Assembly: GCA_037783415.1 (NCBI GenBank)
Contig: JAZGTN010000006.1
Location: forward strand, 3,844,001-3,908,000
Length of the DNA: 64,000 nucleotides
Direction of reading: 5' to 3'
From: Leptasterias polaris
Taxonomy: Eukaryota > Echinodermata > Asteroidea > Forcipulatida > Asteriidae
The position numbers were made by a program, and so were the translations under genes. Below the pieces are notes generated by a model. The model was not told the DNA's origin. It saw nothing but the letters and a program-made list of their open reading frames with translations, and did not search any database. This document shows, in pieces, positions 45,418-55,589 of the stretch; positions within the stretch are counted from its first letter, which is position 1; each line of letters starts with the position of its first letter.

Positions 45418-46836
45418 GATCAGTCACGTCTTGGAACGACACCCCTGGCCATGCTAGCTGCTACTTGTAATAAGATTGGTACGAAGACCCCACCCCCTTC
45501 CCTCAACGACGTCCCCACACCAAAGGCCAAAGGCTTCCACCCCTTCATCAAGAAGACGTCCTCCATGTCAGACCTTCCCTCAGCCCTGACCGATACCAGG
45601 ATGCCGATTGTCTCAGCATCACATAACGGGTTCACTCCCTACAGTATCTCGTCTGCGGTGGCGTTACACAACTCATCTTTGACCAATTCCACGGCCGCTG
45701 CTGCGGCCTACAATGAGATGCTCATGCACGGGAGGGCTTCTCTCAAATCCAGCATACCATGGACATCAACAGATTCCGCCTCCCAACCCGCTATCATACA
45801 CAAACTTCATGGGACAACAGCAGATCATTTAATGAATGTGTGCCCTGGTATGCCTGTGTGTCCACACCCTTACGACTCATGGTTAAAGGCGTCAAGTGCG
45901 GCGGCTGCAAGTATTGCCCGGGACTCAAGCGCTGCATCCACCCTGAGCTGGTGGGAGCTACGTGGAGGGTCAAGCTGGTTGGATCTGCACCCCAGCACCG
46001 CCGTGGCACTGAGCTCCCAGTTACCCAAATACTCGAGCTATGCCGCCGAGTGTGCAGCACTAAACGCGGCACACCCTGTATTCAGTTCCCCAAGTGGTAA
46101 CCCGTTCATGCCGGCACCTCCCCTCTTCAGCCATGACACTCTAGGATCATTAGTGCCGCCAGGCTGCGATCTTATGAGTTTGTCGCAGATGCGCTCCCCG
46201 TTCCTCACACCCAACGGCTTCAGCGGACTGTCGCTGTCGTCCCGGGCGAACAGACGGTACACAGGTCGTGCGACATGTGACTGTCCTAATTGTCAGGAGA
46301 ATGAACGACTTGCCGCGGCCGGTCAACCCACACGCAAGAAGAACGTTCACAGTTGTCACATCCCAGGGTGTGGTAAAGTCTATGGGAAGACATCTCATCT
46401 AAAAGCTCACCTTAGATGGCACACCGGCGAGAGACCATTCGTCTGCAACTGGTTGTTCTGCGGAAAGCGATTCACGAGGTCAGACGAGTTACAGCGTCAT
46501 CTACGCACACACACTGGTGAGAAACGGTTTGCCTGCCCCACGTGCAACAAGCGATTCATGCGTAGTGATCACCTTAGCAAACATGTTAAAACTCACACTG
46601 GTAACACCACCAGTAGCAGCACCACCAGCGGTAGTAGTAGCAGTAGTAACACAAATAATAACACTAGCCCGTCGTCGTCAAAGAAGTCCGTAACGCCTGT
46701 TCTCAGCGGGAGCGAGTCAGAAAGTTCCCCGTGTGAGCTCGGCAGTGAAAGGAACGCATCCCCGCTCCCCATAAAGAACAGTGTGTCCTCAGCAAGCAGA
46801 CCGCAACACACAGAGGTAAAGATGGTAACATCTTAG
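45418..46836 (+). CDS. Sp8: Sp6-9-type (Sp8/Sp9-like) zinc-finger transcription factor, main coding exon
   Basis: A nuclear DNA-binding regulator of the Sp/buttonhead family, which binds GC/GT boxes and acts in limb, appendage, ectoderm and neural patterning in animals. The exon opens after a long pyrimidine tract and AG at 45416-45417 and reads in phase 0 into [18 protein letters not shown], the N-terminal signature of Sp7-Sp9. The ATG at 45451 gives 461 residues, within the usual family size; in vertebrate Sp7 the matching internal Met is an alternative start. Numbered from it: GFHPF 28-32, HPYDSWLK 139-146, SWWEL 166-170, buttonhead box CDCPNC 276-281, then three C2H2 fingers: C302/C307/H320/H324, C332/C337/H350/H354 and C362/C365/H378/H382. 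Recognition helices KTSHLKA, RSDELQR and RSDHLSK are those of Sp1-like proteins. The tail (383-461) is Ser/Thr/Asn-rich. All zinc ligands are intact, with no break. Choosing Sp8 over Sp9 or a single ancestral Sp6-9 gene is not possible by eye. Confidence 0.95.
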   Translation, partial: DQSRLGTTPLAMLAATCNKIGTKTPPPSLNDVPTPKAKGFHPFIKKTSSMSDLPSALTDTRMPIVSASHNGFTPYSISSAVALHNSSLTNSTAAAAAYNEMLMHGRASLKSSIPWTSTDSASQPAIIHKLHGTTADHLMNVCPGMPVCPHPYDSWLKASSAAAASIARDSSAASTLSWWELRGGSSWLDLHPSTAVALSSQLPKYSSYAAECAALNAAHPVFSSPSGNPFMPAPPLFSHDTLGSLVPPGCDLMSLSQMRSPFLTPNGFSGLSLSSRANRRYTGRATCDCPNCQENERLAAAGQPTRKKNVHSCHIPGCGKVYGKTSHLKAHLRWHTGERPFVCNWLFCGKRFTRSDELQRHLRTHTGEKRFACPTCNKRFMRSDHLSKHVKTHTGNTTSSSTTSGSSSSSNTNNNTSPSSSKKSVTPVLSGSESESSPCELGSERNASPLPIKNSVSSASRPQHTEVKMVTS

Positions 46837-49800
46837 AAGATGTGAGAAACGCAGAGAAAAACACACCACCTTTTATATTCACATAAAATATAGATGTATT
46901 CAAAATCTCGTGTGACGCAAAGTCTCGTAAAAACCCCTGAAATGTAGTTTTGTTATGAGTATTTCACAATTGTAACATGCAGTATTAAAGACATTGTACA
47001 GCATTGGTTTATACATTTGAGTTTCATAAATTCAAATATCATCGTTGGGAAAACTGAACAAGATTACATTAAAAAAAAAAAAAAATGAGACAAGCTCCAG
47101 CTTAAACCTTTAAAGCATATGTTTTCGATACGTACTCGATATTATTACAGAAGATGCATTTCATTCAACCTTTTTTCTTATATGGCTGGTGACTTCATCT
47201 TCGGATTTAAGTTGAGTGTGCTTACCACCAGAGGGTTTTTACTAGCAATGAATGTACCTTTAGCTATTCAAAGACAATAACTATACCTGTCAGAAGCAAC
47301 ACCATTGTTATTTTTACAGAGGTGAACATTATCCAACACAGTTAAAATAATAGCATCCAGGTGTTTTTTCTTTCTCGATCCAAGAGCAATAACCATATTA
47401 GTAGCAGTTTTACAGAAACACAAATTTAAAGGAAAATTGTTTTCTTCACTTAAAGAGATACAGTGCATGAGGACAGTTTTACTTAAATAACCAATGCTGT
47501 ACCTTATCTTTAATCAAGTGTGTATTTTTCTGTCACAACTACAGCAAGTAATTTAAGGACTAATTTGTGTGTGTAAATGACATGTAAATAATAACACGGG
47601 CTGTATGTTTTAGACAACAAGTCTCCCCTTATAATTCGGACAAAGTCTGAAATGCTTTTTTAAATTTTGATGGAAGAAAACTTGCCACTCCTAAGTTTAT
47701 ATAGTGCCCACCGTTTGCTGTAAGTGAACGCAAAAATCAATCACATTCAAACTGCATTGTATTTTGAAGCCGATGTAATATTAGGAATCTTTTAGAAATA
47801 GTAAACAAATAAATTATACGTACGTTTCGTCGTCATTGTTAACGAATTCTTAAGATGTTTCGAATCAAGTTTTGGAATAACTGATTTGATACTGCTCTCA
47901 AAAACGTTTCGTCGGCCATCTTTTGATAAATTGAATCAACACTGCAATGAAAAATTGCTTGTTTGGTAATTATTTTTATTCGGGTTTATGGTGAACTATT
48001 CATTATCATCTCAACCTTTATGTTTATTGGGATATAAGTAAAATACACTAAAAAACAACACTATAAAACGTCTTAAGTCAAATTAACAAAAACGACTAAA
48101 AACCTGGACCAAATCTGGACTGCATTATCAAAGCCAGGAAAACAATTCTCGAACAGAGTTTTGACGAATCTAAAAAGATGATCAAAAATATTTATAAATA
48201 AACAAAGAAATAAACCAAGAAAAATTCTGCGAGCGAGACATTTGAAATTCGAGACAAATTGGTGGACAGTTTATAATTGTGAATGTGTGTGTTGGAATAT
48301 TCTTTAAGTGCAACAATAGATGTAACTTGTACTCGTGTTTCTTTTTTGGGTAACATTTTTGTATAAATAGTAGCTTTCTAGGTAACTCTACCTCATCCTA
48401 TTTTCACGCACAAACAAATTTCATTTTTTGGGCGGTGAAATATTCGTATTCACTCCACGTTGCAAACGCATAGACATACTTGTTTGTCCTCCTATTGTTT
48501 GTTAACGAGGTCCCCATTCGTTTTACACATAGAAGCAAAGTGTGTCACATAGAACCCGGAACCCTTTGGCTAACAGTCTTCATCATTGCATTTTAATGTT
48601 CAATCAAAATTGGTGCGAGTCTCACAATCAGTTTCGTCACATAGAGGAGTGAATTTTCAACCTGCCTCTTGTTGTTTTATTTATTTTTTGTTATCAAACT
48701 ATTATATCTACAATTTTACTAAGTAAAATGGTTTATGATAAATTGCTATTAACATGAGTGTTCCACCTACGTTCGAATTCAGTATGTCTGAAGTAAATAA
48801 TAATGATTTTGGTAAACATGTTAACATTTCGTAATTCCAAAAATGATGTAGCGGTAAACTTGGACTGTCTGCCTCGTTGGTTTAATCTTGCAACATGGTT
48901 AGCAATCTGCAGTACTAGAAGTCTCGATTGCTCCTTGACCTTTTGAGGGAAATAAGCTAAATCTACTCAGTAAATGGTGCTTTTCAACCAACTCCTTAAT
49001 TATCATAAAATTGTTGTTGATTCGTCATGTTTCGTTTCCATGTTGCAAGAGAATAATGCGAGGGACTTACCAAGAGTTGCCGTAAAATGGCAGGCAGCTG
49101 TGTTAGTCTGGCAAGGCAAACGTAAGATGAAGAAAGAGGGATTGGAGCAATTCAATAACTCCTTGGGTACAAATTATTTAAACGTAGCTTACAAAGCAAA
49201 CAATCACTTCACAAGATACAGTCAAGATTTGCTTTCCCAAAAGGAAAGTTGTTTTCCATCAGAAAGAAATTTGCAAAATAAGTTCAAAACAGTTACCGTG
49301 GGTCTTACAAAAAGCTCGTGTGGTGAGTTCTATTTGTTAGGCCTATACTGGACGTCTTTCATTAAGTAAAATAGTGGCTAGTTCCCTTATAAGTAATTGA
49401 AAATTATTACGGAAACACACATTTAAGAAAAATACATTTAGAAAGGCACCAGTTGTCTCAGGACTCAAGCCTCATTATGAACTGCCATTTTACTTTTTGT
49501 AAAATAAAACATCAACCGAAGTTGAGTCTTTCCACGGAATGACTTCTTAACGGAAAACAGGGTAAAGTTGTATATAAATCAATTAAAAACATTTAAAACA
49601 ATTTATTATAATTTATTTCCAACGTAATAACTTAGTTTAACAATGTTAAGAACTAAACATGTTGTGAATGTTGCCCCCCGCTCCCCCTTGACACCTAACG
49701 TAGACCAAGTACTATGTGATGAAACTCGGGTGCGACTTTTTGGTGAAGTTCCTCACAGATGACATCATCCACGCCCTCTTGTGTTGATACAAACAAAATA

Positions 49801-51075
49801 AGTGCCGGAGATTTTTTTGACAGAATATCCTAAAACTCAACATCAATCGCTGTAAAAAAATCTCACCATACTAAAAGCAAAGCATTATTTTCAGTTCCGG
49901 TCAACATCAAATTCCTTGATCAAATTGTTGACGTGAATCCATGTGAGTCCATGCGAAACCCTCAATCACCTCAACCTGTTGACTCTGATGAAGTGGTTTG
50001 TTTGGGTTTACAGTTAATCACAAAAGAAGGAAAATCACAAAGTGGATTTCAGGTAGATACTGAGGTGGTTCGTTAAAGTTCAGTTTTAATTTGGAATTTA
50101 AAAACATGAATGATTGCATAAAAGGTTGGAATTATCACCCCGTTTTAAAACAAAAATTTAATTTCATTCTTCCAGAGATGGTCAACTCGTATTGATTTGA
50201 AACTTGTAACTGATTGAAACAACTGTAGAACATTTTTAAAAACCAAATCCAAATCAGAATATGTGGCTTCAGCAAACTGGTTGTATCAACTTAGAAGAAA
50301 AATAACAGTTTTTAACTAAAGAGATTCCAATTTCCTATATTGGGAATGATTACAGCAATCCATTAATTTTAATTTATACTTTGTCCTGTAAAACCCAAAC
50401 CAAGGGTGGGTGTGTGAAATAGTCGGGACCCATTTTGATCAAAGGAGATTCAGTATTCATTATACGAGGAACACGGTTAGGATGGTGTCAAGGTAAAAGA
50501 CTTCTAACCAAAAAATATTCAGAAAATAGAATTAGCTGTTGCTAAAAGTATTCAAAATCCTTTTTACTTTATGATGTTATATTTGTCCGTTACAATGCTA
50601 CTTTACCTGTAACGTAGAATTTAACGAGCACATGTACACAACCCGTACCTATTGTCATAATAACTCTTCATATTGTTTTAACTATCACCATTATTACTAG
50701 TATGTAATTGTATGGGTATTCAACCATTGTCTGCCATTCGCCTTTTTTTATAACGACGTCACAATAATAGCTCTATTAGATGTGTAATGTATTTGACTCG
50801 CTTACGCGAGGTCATAGAAATCGTTGTAAGCTTTTCATTTCTGTCAACTTTGTCTTAATAATTTTATTAAATTTCTGTTTTCCTTTTTGGGGTTAAAATT
50901 TTATTATTATTATTATTATTTTTTAATAATGAGAAATACTATACCAGTGCACATATGGTGAGCCTGTCCCACAGGTTTGTATATATTTAAATGTAAGAGT
51001 GTAAAAATACCATGACTATAAAGTGTGGGGCTACACTATTAATATAAATGTTCAATAAACTGATTGTCCTATAGT
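46837..51075 (+). other. Probable long 3' untranslated region and flank of the Sp gene
   Basis: AT-rich, repeat-poor sequence after the TAG stop. Early polyadenylation-type hexamers occur at 46984 (ATTAAA) and 47808 (AATAAA). The best-looking signal is at 51054. The frame 48974-49369 (131 codons) has no recognisable domain and lies in this AT-rich stretch, so I do not call it. ATT runs lie at 50904-50922. How far the mature transcript extends cannot be decided without RNA data. Confidence 0.5.
51054..51059 (+). terminator. Candidate polyadenylation signal
   Basis: AATAAA within TGTTCAATAAACTGATTG is followed after about 25 bases by a GT-rich stretch (TGCTGGTGTTTTGC), the normal arrangement of hexamer and downstream element. 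It would give a 3' untranslated region of about 4.2 kb for the Sp gene. Dispersed repeats resume within 500 bp beyond it. Confidence 0.4.
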
Positions 51076-51497
51076 GTAAATCTGCTGGTGTTTTGCTTAA
51101 TTTTGTTATTTTATTTTATTTGTGGGGGTGTCTACCCTAGGACTGTAACAAAAAGGATCGAGGGAGGGGGTCTGAGTTAGCAAGGACGTCCTCGCCTTGC
51201 CTTCGTGTACAATACCAACGGGGACGACACTAACAAGTCCAAAGATTGGGAACACAAAGCTTAGTCCTCAGTATGTGTGGTGGGTGTTTGTGTGTGAAGT
51301 GACATTTGCCCTCCAACATGAAAAAACAAAACAAACAACCAAAGCTCACAAATGAATGGTTCTATAACTCTCTTAAAGTTTTACACTGAAATTCACTCTA
51401 ATCTGTCTTTGCCCCTTCTTGTATTATATACCATGCCTATCGAAGTACATTTCCCCGTCATTACATAATAGTCGACTTGGACTTCTACATGTTCTTT

Positions 51498-51600
51498 CAC
51501 TATTTTCTCCTGACTCACACAACGGATTAAGCCTAAACTTTCACAGGTTTATTATTTCATGTATATGGTTGATCACACAAAACGTGAACACTGTCTGTGA
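51498..51600 (+). repeat. Dispersed repeat with ACTTTCACAGGTTTATTATTTC core
   Basis: Reads CACTATTTTCTCCTGACTC, then TAAACTTTCACAGGTTTATT, ATTTCATGTATATGGTTG and ATCACACAAAA. The same word order is found at 53725-53815 and 61459-61570 and inverted at 63284-63365. Class unknown, non-coding, probably a non-autonomous element fragment. Confidence 0.65.
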
Positions 51601-51809
51601 TTATTTGTCAGCTCCAATAACACCTTTAAATGCAGGTAGATTTCAGTGAAGACGTCATACAACCCCACAGTGTTGAACTTGCATCTGATAAGAAGCAAAC
51701 CACGGTTTAAGAAAACATCAGATGATATTTCAATGTCTTGCCGGGAGATTTTATGCATTTCTAAGATTTTTTTCGATCTTCTTAAACCTGAGATGAAGAA
51801 CAATCAATC

Positions 51810-52150
51810 AATCAATCGTTCAACTTACAAGGCGCCAATCCAAACGGTCGTCGCTCATAAAGGGCACCGTACAGTAAAGCTGTCGATAAAAAGGTAGGTT
51901 TAAGTGAAGTTTTGAAGATGGCTTCTGAGGGAGATTGTCTGATCTTCTGATGAAGACATTTTTTACATCCTTGGTGCAGCGATGGAAAGAGCACGATCCC
52001 CCAACAGTGAATGCTTCTGGGAACGGTATAAGACTGACGTTTTGAGAGCAGGAACGCAAATTTCGGACAGGTTTATGTGATGCGCAATGTGTCTGTGAGA
52101 TATAGTTTGAGTTTAGGCATCAAGGCAACGATTTCGAAGAGCAACGAGTC
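51810..52150 (+). repeat. Possible interspersed-repeat fragment
   Basis: Contains AAGGTAGGTTTAAGTGAAG, TTTTGAAGATGGCTTCTGAG, then CAGCGATGGAAAGAGCACGA, TCCCCCAACAG and GGGAACGG. From memory this wording resembles a repeat widespread in marine animal genomes (a shared retroelement-associated tail). The overlapping minus-strand frame (51820-52059) is then an artefact. Only one copy is seen in this window, so the call rests on recollection. Confidence 0.4.
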
Positions 52151-52672
52151 CAATGGTATCAATGAAAAAGTAGTCTTGTAGATGTTTAAGGTAATCGATT
52201 TATCCTTCTAATTATAGTAACCTACCGAAGTGGTATACCTTTAAGCCTTCAACAACCAAGCCTTTTGCTAACCACACACCACTGACTGTAAGATTTGCTC
52301 TTTTATTATATGAGAAAAGATTGACAAATGGTTTCTCACAATAATGGTTTGTTTCCTTTTTTCACTTCTTCTTTTAAAGACACGCGGGGTTTCCCCTTTT
52401 TAGTTTTTAGTTGCTTCATTTAACTTCTTGTGTAACCAGAGCGGCTACGTCTGAATCAATGCAGACAAAACAAAAGTGTTTTCATCTCTCTTGTACTTAA
52501 ACAACAACCCTCTTCTCTTTGCAAGAAACCTGCAGTATGTATAAAACAATATTCTAAGTACTATGAATACACAAATATATAATGAAACTTTTTTTTGTAG
52601 GATGGGAAGGGTCTTAAAAGGATATTTGCTCGACTTATCCGGACTGAAATAATTTTCTGGAGAATCAGTACT
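52151..52672. other. Non-coding DNA, nothing recognised
   Basis: An AT-rich stretch with a 96-codon minus-strand frame that overlaps the next mobile element. I see no gene, RNA or repeat unit in it. Confidence 0.45.
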
Positions 52673-52863
52673 GGGCCAAAATTTCATAGAGCTGCTCAAA
52701 CAAAAAATAGTGATTAACAACGTTCTGCTCAACATTAATACCGCAGGATATCAATCACAATTTACATGTGTTATGGTGTTTTGGCTGGTAACCTAATTGT
52801 AGTGGGTATTATTGTTTATGCTTAACTACTTTTGTGCTTAAGCAGCTCTATGAAACTTGGCCC
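52673..52863. mobile_element. GGGCC-ended MITE-like element, copy 1
   Basis: A 191-bp element. The left end GGGCCAAAATTTCATAGAGC (then TGCT) and the right end AGCAGCTCTATGAAACTTGG (then CCC) are inverted copies with few mismatches over about 25 bp. Inside are a second pairing tract (CTGCTCAACATTAAT, GCAGGATATCAATCACA) and ACATGTGTTATGGTGTTTTG. Its twin is at 55415-55585. Confidence 0.82.
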
Positions 52864-53658
52864 TGGTGTGAACTTGATAATCAGTGAGCTTTCAGATTGA
52901 AGCGTTCCTTCCTGGTAATCAACCATCCTTTAACCGTGCCTTTCAGACCGTCAACGATTTTGACGATAGTCTTTTTACAAACCAACGGGTTGTAATCCCC
53001 CTTTAAGTTTTAAGGTGATGCGATCTGAACATTCGGGATAAAATAGCAGAACCCGAGTTAGCGTTGACGATCTCTTGGTTAATGCCTCCCATGGGTGGGC
53101 GAAGGTGTGACCCTCCATGGCATCTGCCCGGCATCAGAGGATGGGGAGCTTGTTGTGATATAAAATGCCGTATAGACGAAGGAGGACGAGTTGTCACGCA
53201 TGATATCCATGGTTCGTCGGTTCATGTCGTTCATATACGGAAATGAAACATCTCAAGAATTGGGTTTTTATAAATGATGCAGCGAGGTCGGGCTGAAATA
53301 GAGCAGCTTCGGCTACTGGCTGTGACTACTGGCTGCGACTACTGGCTGCATGCGATGCGACGTTGAACAATACGGTGATCTATAGCCGTAACTGCAGCGA
53401 CCGGGCAAATCAAAACAATGCGTGTATCCTTGTTATACGTAATCAGGGTGTACTTTTGGTAATCACTCCACAAATCAATGACTATATTAAAAACCTACTT
53501 GGTAAAGAGCACTGGAGAACTGTTCATAATATAAAACATTGTTAGAAATGACACCCTTTGAAGTAATGTAGTTTTAGAGAAAGAGGTAAATTTTCAACTA
53601 AACAAATTGAATCCGAGAAAGGCTTTAGGCATGATTTTTCATCCCCAAAAATGAAAAC
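52864..53658. other. Non-coding DNA with a small 13-bp tandem repeat
   Basis: Three 13-bp units CTACTGGCTGYGA lie at 53313-53351. A small GC-richer patch at 53070-53220 contains short frames with no domain. Nothing else is recognised. Confidence 0.5.
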
Positions 53659-53690
53659 TGAGAAAGGCTTCATACCTGAAGCCTTTCTCA
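53659..53690. repeat. Perfect 14-bp inverted repeat (hairpin)
   Basis: TGAGAAAGGCTTCA, four-base loop TACC, TGAAGCCTTTCTCA. The arms are perfectly complementary. A related word GAGAAAGGCTTTAGGCATGA occurs about 45 bp upstream, so the hairpin may have arisen by an inverted copy of that sequence. It sits just upstream of a dispersed-repeat copy and is not followed by a T-run. Confidence 0.85.
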
Positions 53691-53724
53691 GGCATCTGAA
53701 AGCATACAATTCTATGCAACAAGG

Positions 53725-53815
53725 GTGTTCTTTCTTTCATTATTTTCTTGCAATTCCGATGACCAATTCAGCCCAAATTTTCACAGGTTTGTTATTTTAT
53801 GCACAATTGCCAAAA
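53725..53815 (+). repeat. Dispersed repeat with TTTTCACAGGTTTGTTATTT core
   Basis: TTTCATTATTTTCTTGCAAT, TCCGATGACCAATTCAGCCC, then AAATTTTCACAGGTTTGTTA and TTTTATGCACA. It is a copy of the family at 51498-51600 and 61459-61570. Confidence 0.65.
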
Positions 53816-53899
53816 GGATACCCCGACAAGTTTAGTTTATGGCTGTGTCCGAATGGATGGCTTCAGCAGCATGGTTACGTCCCAGTCTCCAATGTTGTC

Positions 53900-54200
53900 G
53901 TTTCAGCCATAGCCATAGCCATAGCCATAGCCGCATGACTCGGACGCGGACTAGTCTATCCCCCATTTCATGAAAACGGCACCAGACTAATTTACCATTC
54001 TTAGGCCATGTTTTATAAAAATGGCATCAGACCAGAAAACGGCACCAGACTATTTTCACCATCCTTAGGCCAGTGTCTGAAACAAACGTCTTCGGCTACG
54101 GCTACGGCTATAGCCAGTGGCAGCCGCATCAACGTTGAAAAATAGCTATTCCCAGCGGTCTGGCCAAAGCCATAGCCAATGCGGAAGCCGTCAATCCGGA
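53900..54200. repeat. AGCCAT/GGCTAC hexamer-rich region with an internal direct repeat
   Basis: Starts with a run of AGCCAT hexamers (about 53907-53934). Two direct copies of AACGGCACCAGACTAATTTA, then CCATTCTTAGGCCA, lie at about 53974 and 54038. GGCTACGGCTACGGCTATAG follows at about 54094 and AAAGCCATAGCCAATGCGG at about 54166. The hexamers and TACGG words are shared with the repeats at 9143 and 18207, suggesting one composite family. Confidence 0.55.
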
Positions 54201-54780
54201 CACGGCCTTCACTTTGGTTTGACAATTGAGAGACAAGATGGCGACACTGCAGCATTGTAAGTCACTTCGTTAAAAAAAGCACATTAGTATTGTTATTTTA
54301 TTTCTCTCCACAAGTTTGAAAAAACCCCCAAAAAACCCCACAAAAAACAGAGGAAAATCTAATTTTTCATATAACCAAAAGGTTCAGTCTGCCGATAAAA
54401 ATATTCGGTCATAATTGAGACAGCTTACCAAAATAAGTTAAGATTTTAAGACTTACGATGTGGGGGTGCATCTCTGGCCAGTAATAAATGATGGTGGGGC
54501 AAACTGAGAATGGGTTTTTGGATTTCCATTAACTTTCCAGACCTGCTGAAGTAGAAGAGAGAATAGACCGTTCACAACGAAGGACTGAGAGGTACGTAAA
54601 GACCAACCCTGATGTAATTGGAAATAGGGTGGAGGTGGGGGCCCTTTGGCCCCACAATGGCCACTCTGCCGGGTTGGGACGCATACCCGAAAGATGTTCC
54701 TTCTGCAGGGAACAGTACACAGGAGCAAGGGGACATCATCATGTTGGGGGGGGGGGGGGGGTGGGGGGACTCTGTAGAAG
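54201..54780. other. Non-coding DNA, nothing certain recognised
   Basis: GC-balanced frames on both strands (for example 54453-54728 minus, 91 codons) lack recognisable domains. A 16-base G run is at 54746-54761. It may belong to a larger decayed mobile element that includes the repeat at 54783-54886. Confidence 0.4.
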
Positions 54781-54782
54781 AA

Positions 54783-54886
54783 TGACCAGCATTTCGGTGC
54801 TTGAAGTGTGGCATGTTGTGACCCCTGTATACTGTCTTCATTGTTTTCTGGGAATCTCAGGAATTCTTTAGATGATTTAGGAGGGG
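54783..54886 (-). repeat. Dispersed repeat with GATTCCCAGAA and GCACCGAAATG words, copy 1
   Basis: Read on the minus strand: CCTCCTAAATCATCTAAAGA, ATTCCTGAGATTCCCAGAA, ACAATGAAGACAGTATACAG, and then AAGCACCGAAATGCTGGTC. The same order is found on the plus strand at 56760-56867, so these two copies are in opposite orientation about 2 kb apart. Confidence 0.6.
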
Positions 54887-54936
54887 GTTTTCTTTACAAA
54901 AGGAACATACTGTGTTAATGCATGGGAACCATTGGT

Positions 54937-54975
<39 letters not shown>

Positions 54976-54990
54976 GGGGGGGGGGGGGGG
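54937..54990. repeat. 54-base nearly pure G tract
   Basis: Thirty-eight G, one T at 54975, then fifteen G. The longest homopolymer in the window and a strong G-quadruplex candidate. Length is uncertain for technical reasons. The proline-rich and glycine-rich frames over it are artefacts. Confidence 0.95.
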
Positions 54991-55414
54991 CGACACACCC
55001 TCTGCCAAATTGGGCATGAAATACTGAGCGGGTGCACACATCACTCGTAATAACCAAGGGGGCGGACTACGCACCCCAAAAAGGAGTAAAACAAGAGTAT
55101 GCGAACTTGTGGAGGTATGAGGCGCAACACCATGGGGTATCATCCTTCTGCATCTTCTAATACAATACATAATGTGCACTGGGTACATCAAAGTGTTCTT
55201 GGACATCATCCGCGGAGCGGTCATTAATCCAATCGGCCCATCACAGTAAAGGGTAGATTTCTGATACAACATTGAGGAACGCTCAATTGGAGAATTATTG
55301 AATAATTGCCAAGAATACTTTCAAAGCCTCAAATGGGCTTCACTTCTACATTGTTGATATTGTGATATAATGGTTTCATTCAATTCAATAATTAGTTTAT
55401 ATCGAATTACACCG
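54991..55414. other. Non-coding DNA, possible mobile-element relic
   Basis: GC-balanced up to about 55250, with frames open on both strands but no recognisable domain, then AT-rich. It may be a decayed mobile-element fragment continuous with the surrounding repeat copies. No gene supported. Confidence 0.35.
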
Positions 55415-55585
55415 GGGCTCAATTTCATAGAGCTGCTTAAGCAGAAAATATTGCTTAACAATTGTCTGCTAAACATAAATTAGCAGGATATCAGTCGTAT
55501 TTTGTACATGTGACATGGTATTTTAGCCGGTAAAGGGCTTAGCTACTATTTGTGCTGATTAAAGCAGCTCTTTGAAATTGGGCCC
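55415..55585. mobile_element. GGGCC-ended MITE-like element, copy 2
   Basis: 171 bp with inverted ends GGGCTCAATTTCATAGAGCT (then GCTTAA) and AGCAGCTCTTTGAAATTGGG (then CCC). The interior shares TTGCTTAACAATTGTCTGCT, AAATTAGCAGGATATCAGTC, and ACATGTGACATGGTATTTTA with the copy at 52673-52863, in the same orientation. Confidence 0.84.
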
Positions 55586-55589
55586 AGTT

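Noticed and set aside
45759..46100. Alternative frames within the Sp exon (also 45794-46072 minus, 46038-46262 minus, 46150-46398 minus, 46593-46811 minus)
   Set aside because: Shadows of the real zinc-finger coding frame.
48974..49369. 131-codon plus-strand frame downstream of the Sp gene
   Set aside because: AT-rich, no recognisable domain, most likely chance frame inside the putative 3' untranslated region.
54877..55272. 131-codon minus-strand frame with proline runs
   Set aside because: Its C-terminal half is a translation of the poly-G tract; the rest has no recognisable domain.
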